The translations under genes were made by a program, and so were the position numbers. The notes under the pieces are model-generated. The model ran no database searches, was not told the DNA's origin, and worked only from the letters and a program-made list of their open reading frames with translations. Source: Desulfolinea sp050305405 (lineage in GTDB: Bacteria; Chloroflexota; Anaerolineae; Anaerolineales; Villigracilaceae). From it: DNA of 64,000 bases. The stretch's first letter is position 1, and each line of letters begins with the position of its first letter. Of the stretch, positions 9,214-17,267 are shown one piece after another. The DNA is taken from contig JBNLFG010000002.1 of the NCBI GenBank assembly GCA_050305405.1, forward strand, positions 248,001 through 312,000, read 5' to 3'.

Positions 9214-9310
9214 AATAGAACACGGATGACACGAATTTGACGGATTCTCGCTGATTCTTTTTTTGAAAAATCTGCGAAAACCCGCATGATCCGCAAAATC
9301 CGCGTTCCAT
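9214..9310. repeat. Dispersed inverted repeat, family C (AGAACGCGGAT type)
   Basis: The element starts ATAGAACACGGATG and ends AATCCGCGTTCCAT, with internal GCGGATT/AATCCGC phrases, so the two halves can fold on each other. Related copies lie at 31027-31130 and 62656-62760, with a half copy at about 57632-57653. It fills most of the 285-base gap between argS and the next gene; no gene is seen there. Confidence 0.8.
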
Positions 9311-9375
9311 TTCTCTTCAGCTAACGCAAACAAAACGAGACTCCGATTGATATTTACATCCAAGGAGTTCCCCAA

Positions 9376-10695
9376 ATGTCCCCTATCCGTACCCTCATCA
9401 TGGGAGCCGCAGGACGCGACTTCCACAACTTCAACACCGTCTATCGCGGTAACAAGGATTACGAAGTGGTCGCTTTTACCGCCACGCAGATCCCTGATAT
9501 CGAAGGACGGGTTTATCCCGCTGTTTTAGCGGGCGAACTTTACCCTGAGGGCATCCCCATCCACGCCGAAGAAGAGTTGGAGAAACTCATCAAAGACCTG
9601 AAGGTCGATGAAGTTGTCTTCGCTTATTCAGATGTGCCGCATGAATACGTCATGCACAAGGCTTCACTGGTCAATGCTCTGGACGCAGATTTTAAGCTGA
9701 TTGGCGCGAAGCCAACCCAGGTCAAGTCCGTCAAGCCGCTGGTTTCGGTCTGTGCCGTCCGCACGGGCTGTGGTAAATCCCAAACCACGCGGCGTGTCTC
9801 GCTCATCCTGCGTGATATGGGCTACAAAGTCGCCGCTATCCGCCATCCGATGCCCTACGGCGATCTCGCCAAGCAGGCTGTCCAGCGTTTCGCCGACTAC
9901 AGCGATCTTGACAAACACGAATGCACCATTGAAGAGCGTGAGGAATACGAACCGCATATCGACAACGGTGTGATCGTCTACGCGGGCGTCGACTACGAAG
10001 CGATTTTGCGCCAAGCCGAGCAGGAAGTGGATATTGTGCTCTGGGATGGTGGCAACAACGATTTCCCATTTTATGTTTCGGATTTGGAAATCGTGGTCGC
10101 TGACCCGCATCGCCCGGGACATGAATTGAAGTATTACCCCGGCGAGCAAAATGTGATTACAGCGGATGTCTTCGTCCTGAACAAGGTCGACACCGCTTCG
10201 CCCGATGATGTTATTTTGGTGCGCGAAAATTTGCATCGTCTCAACCCGAACGCAGTCGTGATCGAGGGCGCGTCCCCATTATTTGTGGACAACCCCGAAA
10301 TGATCCGCGGCAAACGGGTTTTGGTCGTCGAAGACGGTCCTACCCTGACGCACGGCGGGATGAAATACGGCGCAGGCTACGTCGCCGCCCGCCGCTTTGG
10401 CGCGGCAGAGATCGTTGATCCGCGACCGTTTGCGGTCAAATCCATCGCCGCAACCTATGAGAAATATCCTGAAACGGGCAATATCCTGCCCGCAATGGGT
10501 TATGGCGAAGCACAAATGCGCGACCTCGAGGCGACCATCGCCGCCGCCGATGTGGATATGGTCGTGATCGGTACGCCCATCGACTTGACGCGCGTCATCA
10601 AGATCGACAAACCCTCCCAGCGCGTCCGCTATGAATTGCAGGAGATCGGTGTCCCGACGCTCGAAGATATTCTGAAAGAGAAGTTTGGGAAGTAA
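9376..10695 (+). CDS. Cyclic 2,3-diphosphoglycerate synthetase-like P-loop protein
   Basis: A 439-residue protein beginning 'TLIMGAAGRDFHNFN', a signature of the cyclic-2,3-diphosphoglycerate synthetase family. The N-terminal ~110 residues form a Rossmann-like domain; a P-loop follows at R129-T-G-C-G-K-S135, then a Walker-B-like 'DIVLWDGGNNDFPF' (~222-235) and a 'LNKVD' element that specifies guanine in G-proteins. The founding member, from the archaeon Methanothermus, cyclises 2,3-bisphosphoglycerate with ATP. Bacterial relatives are mostly unassigned and the 'NKVD' motif suggests a GTPase. Start chosen at ATG 9376 behind AAGGAG. It stands just after argS but is separated by a repeat, so co-transcription is uncertain. 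Confidence 0.8.
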   Translation: MSPIRTLIMGAAGRDFHNFNTVYRGNKDYEVVAFTATQIPDIEGRVYPAVLAGELYPEGIPIHAEEELEKLIKDLKVDEVVFAYSDVPHEYVMHKASLVNALDADFKLIGAKPTQVKSVKPLVSVCAVRTGCGKSQTTRRVSLILRDMGYKVAAIRHPMPYGDLAKQAVQRFADYSDLDKHECTIEEREEYEPHIDNGVIVYAGVDYEAILRQAEQEVDIVLWDGGNNDFPFYVSDLEIVVADPHRPGHELKYYPGEQNVITADVFVLNKVDTASPDDVILVRENLHRLNPNAVVIEGASPLFVDNPEMIRGKRVLVVEDGPTLTHGGMKYGAGYVAARRFGAAEIVDPRPFAVKSIAATYEKYPETGNILPAMGYGEAQMRDLEATIAAADVDMVVIGTPIDLTRVIKIDKPSQRVRYELQEIGVPTLEDILKEKFGK

Positions 10696-10707
10696 GTTTC
10701 TTTATAT

Positions 10708-10745
10708 GGGTATTCAAACTCTTAAAGAATTTGAATGCCCTTTTT
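10708..10745 (+). terminator. Intrinsic terminator after the cDPG-synthetase-like gene
   Basis: The stem GGGTATTCAAA/TTTGAATGCCC (one G-T pair) is followed by a run of five to seven T. It sits 13 bases after the stop codon of the gene ending at 10695. Confidence 0.85.
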
Positions 10746-10755
10746 GAAAAGAAGG

Positions 10756-10783
10756 GCCAGACATTTTTGTCTAGCTCTTTTTT
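10756..10783 (+). terminator. Second terminator in tandem
   Basis: The stem GCCAGACA/TGTCTAGC with a short T loop is followed by TCTTTTTTTG. Together with the hairpin just upstream it isolates the glycosyltransferase gene that follows. Confidence 0.7.
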
Positions 10784-10785
10784 GT

Positions 10786-10791
10786 TATAAT
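10786..10791 (+). promoter_or_regulatory. -10 element upstream of the GT87 gene
   Basis: A perfect TATAAT lies 28 bases before the ATG at 10820, right after the tandem terminators. No good -35 element is visible at the right distance, and the coding sequence has no obvious Shine-Dalgarno, so the assignment is tentative. Confidence 0.45.
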
Positions 10792-10819
10792 CCAAAATCT
10801 TCCCAAACTCGATAACGCC

Positions 10820-12028
10820 ATGAAAAAACAAAGAAAAGATTTTCTCTACACCAGCTTAATCCTAACGGGGATACTGTTGCTCAGTTCTCTTTATTATTCC
10901 CTATGGAAAATGCAGATTACCACGCCAAATATTTCAAGTACCGCAGACTTCATCGCTTTTTATACTGCGGGGAAAATTGCGAATGCGCAAAGTCCGTCAA
11001 GAGTTTATGAGTTACAGGAACAGCTTCGTGTGCAAATCGAGCTTCGAGAAGATGACGTTGCCCCATCTGACCTTCTTTCTTATAATCACCTCCCCTTTCT
11101 AATCCCGATTTTACAAGCGATCACAACAGAAAATTACCCAGCATCCTTTGCGCGGTGGGGATTTCTTTTGTTTGTCTTTAGCATTTTGAATACCATCATC
11201 TTGCTAAAAATACTTCCGATAAAAAAAAGTTTTGAGAAACTTGTCGTTTTTGTAGGGATTATCCTCTTTTTCCCCTCATTTATCAGTATCTTGAAAGGGC
11301 AAGATACTCTTATTATGCTCCTTGGTGCATCGCTTTGGACATTTGGCTTGCTACAGAGAAGAGATTCTCTGGCCGGTATTGGTCTTTCCCTTGTCACGCT
11401 CCGCCCTCATATTGCACTTGTTCTTGCGATTCCATTCATCTTTAAACGCCGAAAAATTTTCTTGTATTTCATAGGAAGTTCCTCTATTCTAATGCTATTT
11501 AGTGTGGCTTTGATCGGCGTCAAGGGGAGTATCGACTTTATTGATTTACTCCTTCTCAGCTCTCGTGGCGAAGGATATTACCTTAACCCAGGTGCAATGT
11601 ACAATTTAGTTGGTGTTGTTGCGAGAGGGGATGCGATATTTTCATACAAAGCTCTTGAAAATATTAGCTGGATAGGTTTCGGTATTGCTATTTTTTTCTT
11701 GAGTATGTTGTGGAAGAACAGCCAAGACATTAAGGCGCACCATATTGGTACAGCAATTATTCTCAGTCTGTTTTTTGCACCGCACCTTCACTATCATGAT
11801 CTAGCATTATTGCTCATACCATTTTTACTCATCATCAATAGGTTGCTCACAGAAGAATGGGTTAGTGAAAAAGTGGGGGGGGCTTACTTGATTGGCATTT
11901 CTGTTATTCTTTTTACTAACTATTACCTCCCCACCATTTACCTGCTTTCCTATATATTGATGTTTTGTTCCTTGCTTTTCTTCTGGCAGGATATTTTTTT
12001 TAGAAGGAAATTTTCTTTATGTCTATAA
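10820..12028 (+). CDS. GT87-family polytopic glycosyltransferase (DUF2029-like)
   Basis: A 402-residue membrane protein with about ten hydrophobic segments. The first extracytoplasmic loop carries 'STADFIAFYTAGKIA', which matches the Asp-containing motif after TM1 in GT87 (GT-C fold) mannosyl- or arabinosyltransferases that use polyprenyl-phosphate sugars. 'GLSLVTLRPHIALVLAIPF' and a central 'NPGAMYNLVGV' are also typical. It would act at the outer face of the cytoplasmic membrane; donor and acceptor are unknown. The gene is A+T-rich. Its 3' end overlaps the next start codon by 10 bases, pointing to translational coupling with the thioesterase. Confidence 0.75.
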   Translation: MKKQRKDFLYTSLILTGILLLSSLYYSLWKMQITTPNISSTADFIAFYTAGKIANAQSPSRVYELQEQLRVQIELREDDVAPSDLLSYNHLPFLIPILQAITTENYPASFARWGFLLFVFSILNTIILLKILPIKKSFEKLVVFVGIILFFPSFISILKGQDTLIMLLGASLWTFGLLQRRDSLAGIGLSLVTLRPHIALVLAIPFIFKRRKIFLYFIGSSSILMLFSVALIGVKGSIDFIDLLLLSSRGEGYYLNPGAMYNLVGVVARGDAIFSYKALENISWIGFGIAIFFLSMLWKNSQDIKAHHIGTAIILSLFFAPHLHYHDLALLLIPFLLIINRLLTEEWVSEKVGGAYLIGISVILFTNYYLPTIYLLSYILMFCSLLFFWQDIFFRRKFSLCL

Positions 12029-12453
12029 AATACGATCATCGCGTTTTTCATTTCCGTTTTACCATTCCGCAATATGCTCTCGACGAGAATGGCCACGTCA
12101 ATAATGTGACTTACGTCCAGTGGATGCAGGATGCGGCTGTACGGCATTATGATGCGATGGGAGGGCGCGAGCTGACGCAAGCCATCAACGCGACATGGGT
12201 GGTGCGTTCGCATGCGGTCGAGTATTTGCAACCCGCTTTTGCGGGGGAAGAGATCGAAGTGCGGACGTGGGTGGTGAATATGCGGCGGGTACGCTCGACA
12301 CGGCGCTATCAGTTTGTCCGTGTAAGGGATGATGCCCTGCTTGTGCGCGGGGAAACGGAATGGGTTTTCGTCGATGCAGCGAGCGGGCGTCCACGCTCGG
12401 TACCTGTTGAAGTTGCCGAGTTGTTTCGGGTCACGAGCGAAGACCCCGCGTAG
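12019..12453 (+). CDS. Acyl-CoA/acyl-ACP thioesterase, hotdog fold
   Basis: A 144-residue single hotdog domain of the YbgC/FatA-like thioesterase type. The family motif 'YALDENGHVNNVTYVQWM' (20-36) supplies the catalytic Asp22 and the GHVNN substrate loop. The length is normal for a single-domain 4HBT protein. It overlaps the preceding membrane glycosyltransferase gene and is followed by the tRNA-Ala promoter. It hydrolyses a thioester of CoA or ACP; chain length cannot be inferred. Confidence 0.85.
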   Translation: MSIKYDHRVFHFRFTIPQYALDENGHVNNVTYVQWMQDAAVRHYDAMGGRELTQAINATWVVRSHAVEYLQPAFAGEEIEVRTWVVNMRRVRSTRRYQFVRVRDDALLVRGETEWVFVDAASGRPRSVPVEVAELFRVTSEDPA

Positions 12454-12471
12454 CGGAATCTAAAAGTCTGC

Positions 12472-12500
12472 TTGACACTAATGGGTCTCTTGGATAAAAT
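12472..12500 (+). promoter_or_regulatory. Promoter of tRNA-Ala(CGC)
   Basis: TTGACA (12472-12477), a 17-base spacer and TAAAAT (12495-12500) form a near-consensus housekeeping promoter 17 bases before the tRNA. Confidence 0.9.
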
Positions 12501-12517
12501 CATCTGGCTTTATTGAT

Positions 12518-12590
12518 GGGCCTGTAGCGCAGTTGGGAGCGCGCGTCAATCGCACTGACGAGGTCGCGGGTTCGAATCCCGCCAGGTCCA
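12518..12590 (+). tRNA. tRNA-Ala, anticodon CGC
   Basis: A 73-base cloverleaf. The acceptor stem GGGCCTG/CAGGTCC closes with discriminator A; the D arm is GCGC/GCGC, the anticodon stem CGTCA/TGACG with loop ATCGCAC (anticodon CGC, codon GCG), and the T arm GCGGG-TTCGAAT-CCCGC. The 3' CCA is not encoded. Confidence 0.96.
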
Positions 12591-12606
12591 CTTAAAGAAA
12601 TCTTGG

Positions 12607-12634
12607 TTGACGGGAACTGCCTTTGTGGTAAAAT
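12607..12634 (+). promoter_or_regulatory. Promoter of tRNA-Ala(GGC)
   Basis: TTGACG (12607-12612), a 16-base spacer and TAAAAT (12629-12634) lie 21 bases before the second tRNA, so the two alanine tRNAs have separate promoters. Confidence 0.85.
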
Positions 12635-12655
12635 CCTTCCCGCACGATAAATCTG

Positions 12656-12728
12656 GGGCCTATGGCGCAGCTGGGAGCGCGTCTCAATGGCATTGAGAAG
12701 GTCGTGGGTTCGAGCCCCACTAGGTCCA
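12656..12728 (+). tRNA. tRNA-Ala, anticodon GGC
   Basis: A 73-base cloverleaf. Acceptor GGGCCTA/TAGGTCC with discriminator A, D arm GCGC/GCGC, anticodon stem TCTCA/TGAGA with loop ATGGCAT (anticodon GGC, codons GCC/GCU), T arm GTGGG-TTCGAGC-CCCAC. The 3' CCA is not encoded. It is clearly a paralogue of the tRNA 65 bases upstream. Confidence 0.96.
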
Positions 12729-12731
12729 CAC

Positions 12732-12759
12732 AAGAGTCAGCTGAAACGCTGGCTCTTTT
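12732..12759 (+). terminator. Terminator after the tRNA-Ala pair
   Basis: AGAGTCAGC/GCTGGCTCT with a TGAAAC loop is followed by TTTTAG. It separates tRNA transcription from the T-box leader. Confidence 0.8.
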
Positions 12760-12773
12760 AGAATAATCAAAAG

Positions 12774-13051
12774 TTATGGCAGGAGTAGTAAGTCATCCCG
12801 TCAGAGAGATAGGTGAGAGTGTGAGAGCCTGTCAATGTGTTCAACGGGAACGCAGATCCCCGAAAGGGGACGAGAGACCGAACTCGCCTGTTACCCTGAA
12901 AAGGGAGACTGTATTCATGAATTAATAGTGAATACCGGGTAAGCCCGTTATAGCGTTTGAGAGATGTTTCAATCTTGGAACATAATACCGGGTGGTACCG
13001 CGGAGATGCGTTGAGCGCTTCGTCCCAGAGTGGATGGAGCGTTTGTTGTTT
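12774..13051 (+). promoter_or_regulatory. T-box riboswitch controlling leuS
   Basis: The leader senses uncharged tRNA-Leu. Stem I carries AGTAGTAA and AGAGAGATAGGTGAGAG elements typical of T-boxes. The specifier loop reads GAA-CTC (CTC at 12883-12885), a leucine codon, which fits the downstream gene. The conserved T-box sequence GGTGGTACCGCG (12991-13002) forms the antiterminator bulge whose TGGT can pair with the tRNA acceptor end. The intrinsic terminator follows: CGCTTCGTCC/GGATGGAGCG (13016-13041) with G-T pairs, then TTTGTTGTTT. Regulation is therefore predicted to be transcriptional: uncharged tRNA-Leu stabilises the antiterminator and lets leuS be read. Confidence 0.93.
13016..13051 (+). 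terminator. T-box regulated terminator
   Basis: A ten-pair stem CGCTTCGTCC/GGATGGAGCG containing two G-T pairs, a six-base loop, then TTTGTTGTTT. The left arm overlaps the 3' side of the T-box antiterminator, giving the mutually exclusive pairing needed for the switch. Confidence 0.8.
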
Positions 13052-13129
13052 AAAGGCTTTAGATCTTGGCTTTTAGTAAAATCTGAAGTCTAAGCGCGAA
13101 TACCGAAAACCTAAACAAGGAGGCACGAC

Positions 13130-13237
13130 ATGAACAAGAGCAGAATGAATATAGCTATGAGAAAATCCTCGGGACTTTCTTTATTAGTTCGCGTGCACCT
13201 CCTTCTTAGCCTCGTACACACTACCTGGCAAAAATAA
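13130..13237 (+). CDS. Leucine-rich short ORF (candidate leader peptide) before leuS
   Basis: A 35-codon ORF between the T-box terminator and leuS, starting with ATG behind AAGGAGG (13118-13124), the strongest Shine-Dalgarno in this region. Seven of 35 residues are Leu, grouped as 'LSLLV' and 'HLLLSLV', using CTT, TTA and CTC codons. It ends 28 bases before leuS. The bases GCGTGCACCTCCTT inside the ORF (about 13190-13203) can pair with AGGAGGCACG at its own Shine-Dalgarno. Leu enrichment before a leucyl-tRNA synthetase suggests a second control layer, but no clear downstream terminator is visible and a short, hydrophobic product of chance cannot be excluded. Confidence 0.55.
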   Translation: MNKSRMNIAMRKSSGLSLLVRVHLLLSLVHTTWQK

Positions 13238-13265
13238 CTTGAAACTATCAAATTGAGAGGCAAAA

Positions 13266-15722
13266 ATGTCTGAAAATTATAATCACGCTGAAATTGAGAA
13301 AAAATGGCAGGATAAATGGTCCGCTGATGAACTGTACCGCTCTGTGATCGATGAGAGCAAAGAGAAATATTATGCGCTGACCATGCTGCCTTATCCCTCC
13401 GGCGACCTGCATATTGGTCACTGGTATGCAATGACTCCCTCGGATGCGCGTGCTCGCTATATGCGCATGAATGGCTACAACGTGCTCTTCCCGATTGGCT
13501 TTGACTCGTTCGGTTTGCCTGCTGAAGGCGCTGCCATCAAAAATAATATCCACCCCAAGACGTGGACTTATGCCAACATCGACCGCATGCGTGGTCAGTT
13601 GCGCAGCATGGGCGCGATGTTCGACTGGGAACGCGAAGCCATTTCCAGTGATGAGAGCTATTATCGCTGGTCAGAATGGTTCTTTATCCAGCTATACAAG
13701 AGCGGCTTGGCTTACCGCAAGATGTCCCCTGTGGACTGGTGCCCAAGCTGTAATACCACGCTGGCCCGTGAACAGGTCTGGGGCGATGACCGTCACTGCG
13801 AACGCTGCCGCACGCCTGTAATCAAGAAAGATTTGGATCAGTGGTTCTTCCGCACGACCAACTACGCGGATGAACTCTTGAGTTTTGAAGGCATCGACTG
13901 GCCGCAAACGGTCAAGACTTTGCAGACCAATTGGATTGGTCGCAGCGAAGGCGCTTCGGTTGTCTTTAAAACGGAGATCGGCAACCACGATATGGAAGTC
14001 TTCACGACCCGCCCGGATACGCTCTGGGGCGCGACCTTTATGGTCTTGTCGCCGGAACATCCGCTGGTGGATATCGTATCTTCTGACGATAAAAAAGAAG
14101 AGATCGAAGCCTACAAAGCCGAAGCTGCGCGTCAATCTGACATTGAACGTGAAGCCACTGACAAAGAGAAGACCGGTGTCTTCACCGGCGGCTACGCCAT
14201 CAATCCCGTCAATGACGAGCGTATCCCGATTTGGATCGCTGACTATGTGCTGATGTCTTACGGCACGGGTGCGATCATGGCTGTGCCAGCGCACGACCAA
14301 CGTGACTTCGAGTTCGCTCGTAAGTTTGATCTGGAAGTACGTGTCGTTGTCCAACCGGATGATATGGAAGCCCTCGACGGCGCGACGATGGAAGAAGCCA
14401 TCCCCGCCAAAGGTGCTGGCACGCTGGTTAACTCCGGCCCGCTGAACGGCACGAGCGGCTACGATTCAATCACCAAAGCCATTGAATATATTGAAGAAAA
14501 AGGCACTGGAAAAAAAGCCGTTAACTATAAATTGCGCGACTGGTTGATTTCCCGTCAGCGTTATTGGGGTGCACCCATCCCGATGGTGAAATGCGAAAAA
14601 TGCGGCTGGAACCCCGTCCCCGACGACCAGTTGCCGGTCACCCTGCCTGAAGATGTCGAGTGGCTGCCCACCGGTGAATCGCCGCTGAAACTGCATCCAA
14701 CGTGGAAGCACACCGAATGTCCAGTATGTGGCGGCGAAGCCATCCGTGAAACCGACACGATGGACACCTTCATGTGCTCATCGTGGTATCACCTGCGCTA
14801 TCTGTCCCCCGAATACGATGAAGGGCCTTTTGATCCGAAAGAGTACGATTACTGGATGCCCGTCGATCTCTACACGGGCGGCATCGAGCATGCCACCATG
14901 CACCTGATGTACACGCGCTTCTTCCACAAGGCGATGCGCGACGCGGGCATTACCAAAGGCGATGAGCCGATGTCGATGCTGCGTAATCAGGGCATGGTTT
15001 TGGGTGAAGACCACGAGAAGATGTCGAAGAGTCGTGGCAACGTCATCGCTCCTGATGCGCTGGTTCAAAAATATGGTGCGGATGTCGTGCGTGCTTACCT
15101 GATGTTCTTCGCGCGCTGGGATATGGGCGGACCCTGGAATTCGCAGGGTATCGAAGGCACTGTCCGTTGGATGCGCCGTGTCTGGACGATCTTTACCGAC
15201 GATACGAACGTGACCCCAACTTGCTCGGCGGAAACGAAAAAGAGTCTGCGCCGTAAGTTGCATGAGACCTTGAAGTCGATCACCCATGACTTCGAGAATG
15301 TCAGTTTCAATACCATCATCTCCTCGCTAATGGAGCTGATGAACGAGATGTACAAAGCCCGTAGCGAGGGCGCTGTTGGCACGCCTGAGTGGGATGAGAC
15401 AACCGACATCTACCTGCGCATGTTGGCGCCGGTTGCCCCGCATATCGCCGAAGAACTTTGGCAGCGCATGGGTAGGGCATACTCCATCCATACGCAACCC
15501 TGGCCCGAAGTAGATGAAGCCGCCATCGTTGTAGATGAGATCGAGATCGGTATTCAGGTTAACGGCAAAGTTCGTGACCGCATCGTAGTCCCCGCTGATG
15601 CAGATGATGAAACCATCAAAGCCGCTGCGCTAGCAAGCGAGAATGTCCAGAAGTTCCTCGAAGGTGCAGCGCCGCGTAAGGTGATTGTCATCAAAGGGCG
15701 GCTGGTCAATATTGTGAAGTAG
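13266..15722 (+). CDS. leuS: Leucyl-tRNA synthetase
   Basis: An 818-residue class I synthetase that charges tRNA-Leu. 'PYPSGDLHIGHWYAMTPSDA' contains HIGH at 49-52, and K585-M-S-K-S589 is intact. The CP1 editing domain ('FTTRPDTLWGATFMVLSPEHP', 'SYGTGAIMAVPAHDQRD') is complete, so misactivated amino acids should be cleared. Zinc-type pairs 'CPSC...CERC' and 'CEKCGW...CPVCGG' are present. The start ATG has GAGAGG in front. Expression is under the upstream T-box. Confidence 0.98.
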   Translation: MSENYNHAEIEKKWQDKWSADELYRSVIDESKEKYYALTMLPYPSGDLHIGHWYAMTPSDARARYMRMNGYNVLFPIGFDSFGLPAEGAAIKNNIHPKTWTYANIDRMRGQLRSMGAMFDWEREAISSDESYYRWSEWFFIQLYKSGLAYRKMSPVDWCPSCNTTLAREQVWGDDRHCERCRTPVIKKDLDQWFFRTTNYADELLSFEGIDWPQTVKTLQTNWIGRSEGASVVFKTEIGNHDMEVFTTRPDTLWGATFMVLSPEHPLVDIVSSDDKKEEIEAYKAEAARQSDIEREATDKEKTGVFTGGYAINPVNDERIPIWIADYVLMSYGTGAIMAVPAHDQRDFEFARKFDLEVRVVVQPDDMEALDGATMEEAIPAKGAGTLVNSGPLNGTSGYDSITKAIEYIEEKGTGKKAVNYKLRDWLISRQRYWGAPIPMVKCEKCGWNPVPDDQLPVTLPEDVEWLPTGESPLKLHPTWKHTECPVCGGEAIRETDTMDTFMCSSWYHLRYLSPEYDEGPFDPKEYDYWMPVDLYTGGIEHATMHLMYTRFFHKAMRDAGITKGDEPMSMLRNQGMVLGEDHEKMSKSRGNVIAPDALVQKYGADVVRAYLMFFARWDMGGPWNSQGIEGTVRWMRRVWTIFTDDTNVTPTCSAETKKSLRRKLHETLKSITHDFENVSFNTIISSLMELMNEMYKARSEGAVGTPEWDETTDIYLRMLAPVAPHIAEELWQRMGRAYSIHTQPWPEVDEAAIVVDEIEIGIQVNGKVRDRIVVPADADDETIKAAALASENVQKFLEGAAPRKVIVIKGRLVNIVK

Positions 15723-15747
15723 AAATAAATCAAAAGTAACACCTAAA

Positions 15748-15786
15748 AATCAGGGGCGGGTCCTTAGACCCGCCCCTGATTTTTTA
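15748..15786 (+). terminator. Intrinsic terminator after leuS
   Basis: A perfect stem AATCAGGGGCGGGTC/GACCCGCCCCTGATT with a four-base CTTA loop, then TTTTTT; it begins 25 bases after the stop codon. Confidence 0.95.
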
Positions 15787-15864
15787 AATTTCTGGCTTGT
15801 ATCTAGCCTCTGTTTATGTCATAATGCGGACAACTATTGTCTTATTAACTTTGGAGCGAATATT

Positions 15865-17193
15865 ATGGCAAAAAACATCATTGTTCTATCTGATGGAACA
15901 GGGCAAGAGGGCGGACGGGGGCATGATTCGAATGTCTATAAGCTCATGCGCATGCTGGAAGATCGTACAGAGCGCCAGATGGTTTTTTACGATCAAGGGA
16001 TTGGGACTGACGGACGTGCGGTTTCGGGCAACATTGCCGGATTAGGCTTCTCAGAAAATATTCTTCAATGCTATCAATTCATTTACGAGAATTACAACGC
16101 CGGAGACAAGATTTATCTCTTTGGCTTTAGTCGTGGCGCGGCAACAGTCAGAAGTTTGGCGAACTTCATCCACTATTTTGGTATTCTGCCCAAGTCACGC
16201 CCGGAGCTAATTCAGGAAGCCTATGACATCTATAAAATGGGGCGCGCTGAAAGTACTCGTGAACCGGAAGAGACGTCCAATATTCCGTTGCTTGCTGGCG
16301 CAAGCCAAATCGCGAATGCCGTCAGTGAGACCATCTCACGCGGCGAAACCCTCAACGAAAAAGCCAATCAATTCGTCCACGCACATCCCAACCAATGGGC
16401 TTCCATTGAGTTTTTAGGTGTCTGGGATACTGTCCCTGCGCTGGGATTGCCTGCTGCGGTAATTGACACCTTTGTGAATTACATTCCAAGCTGGAAGCAC
16501 CGTTACCATGATTTTCGTTTGCATCCCAGTGTTAAAAATGCATACCATGCGCTCTCCATCGACGATGACCGCAAATGGTTCCAGCCAACGATCTGGGATT
16601 CGTTTAACGAGAACTATCAAAAGGTGGAGCAAGTTTGGTTTAGCGGTGCCCACACGGATGTCGGGGGCGGTTTCCACGAAGCCGGACTTTCTGATATAAC
16701 CCTCGAGTGGATGGTTCAGAAGGCTGTCGCGCACGGCGTCAAACTCTATATGCGTTCCATCCGCTATTGGAATTTCTGTATCGCTCCTGATGCGACCGAT
16801 GAAATTCATCTCCCCAGAGAAGGGGCGGGAAGAGTTTATCCACAACTGCAACGGACGTGGTCCGCACATGCACAGGAAACCTTTGGCGCGCCCACCATCC
16901 ACCAGAGCGTGTTGGATCGAGCTGAACGTGTTCCAGGGTATGAACCCTGGATATTAAAGGCGTTTCCTGAACATAAGATTGCACCCTGGATAGAAAGTTT
17001 TGACTATGAAGGCGAGCAAATCTCTATCCGTGATTATGACGAAGATACTGCTGCGCATCAATTTGATTTCGACGGGAGTAAGGTTAATCTCTTGAAACAG
17101 GAAAATCATTTTGATAATTTGCTCAGTCGTGGAAAATGGGGCGAGGAGCGGATCAAGCGTGATCTAAAACGTTGGCGCAAGAAAGATCATTGA
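15865..17193 (+). CDS. DUF2235 (T6SS phospholipase-like) alpha/beta hydrolase
   Basis: A 442-residue protein of the DUF2235 family, related to the catalytic domain of Tle1 type VI phospholipases but widely found as a stand-alone cytoplasmic protein. The start 'IIVLSDGTGQEGG' and the nucleophile elbow G87-F-S89-R-G91 in 'YLFGFSRGAATVRSLANFI' define it; 'VWDTVPALGLP' and 'WFSGAHTDVGGG' supply the Asp and His regions. No immunity gene, VgrG or other T6SS component is nearby, so a toxin role is not supported. GGAG precedes the ATG at a slightly long distance. It is flanked by terminators and forms a single-gene unit. Confidence 0.85.
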   Translation: MAKNIIVLSDGTGQEGGRGHDSNVYKLMRMLEDRTERQMVFYDQGIGTDGRAVSGNIAGLGFSENILQCYQFIYENYNAGDKIYLFGFSRGAATVRSLANFIHYFGILPKSRPELIQEAYDIYKMGRAESTREPEETSNIPLLAGASQIANAVSETISRGETLNEKANQFVHAHPNQWASIEFLGVWDTVPALGLPAAVIDTFVNYIPSWKHRYHDFRLHPSVKNAYHALSIDDDRKWFQPTIWDSFNENYQKVEQVWFSGAHTDVGGGFHEAGLSDITLEWMVQKAVAHGVKLYMRSIRYWNFCIAPDATDEIHLPREGAGRVYPQLQRTWSAHAQETFGAPTIHQSVLDRAERVPGYEPWILKAFPEHKIAPWIESFDYEGEQISIRDYDEDTAAHQFDFDGSKVNLLKQENHFDNLLSRGKWGEERIKRDLKRWRKKDH

Positions 17194-17213
17194 TCTTCAT
17201 TAGGATGAAAATA

Positions 17214-17247
17214 AAAAAATCCGCTGACAATCCAGCGGATTTTTTTT
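17214..17247. terminator. Bidirectional terminator between DUF2235 and rubrerythrin genes
   Basis: AAATCCGCTG/CAGCGGATTT with a six-base loop has an A-run before and a T-run after, so it can stop transcription from both convergent genes. Confidence 0.93.
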
Positions 17248-17267
17248 GTAATTTTTTGAAATGGCGT

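Noticed and set aside
12518..12728. Integration site of a mobile island at the tRNA-Ala genes
   Set aside because: No integrase, no repeated tRNA 3' end and no phage-type gene; the similarity of the two tRNAs is explained by duplication.
13692..14354. 220-codon minus-strand ORF inside leuS
   Set aside because: Antisense to the conserved CP1 editing region, with no family features or ribosome-binding site.
15865..17193. Type VI secretion lipase effector
   Set aside because: The DUF2235 domain is related to Tle1, but no immunity protein, PAAR, VgrG or Hcp is near, and stand-alone copies are common.
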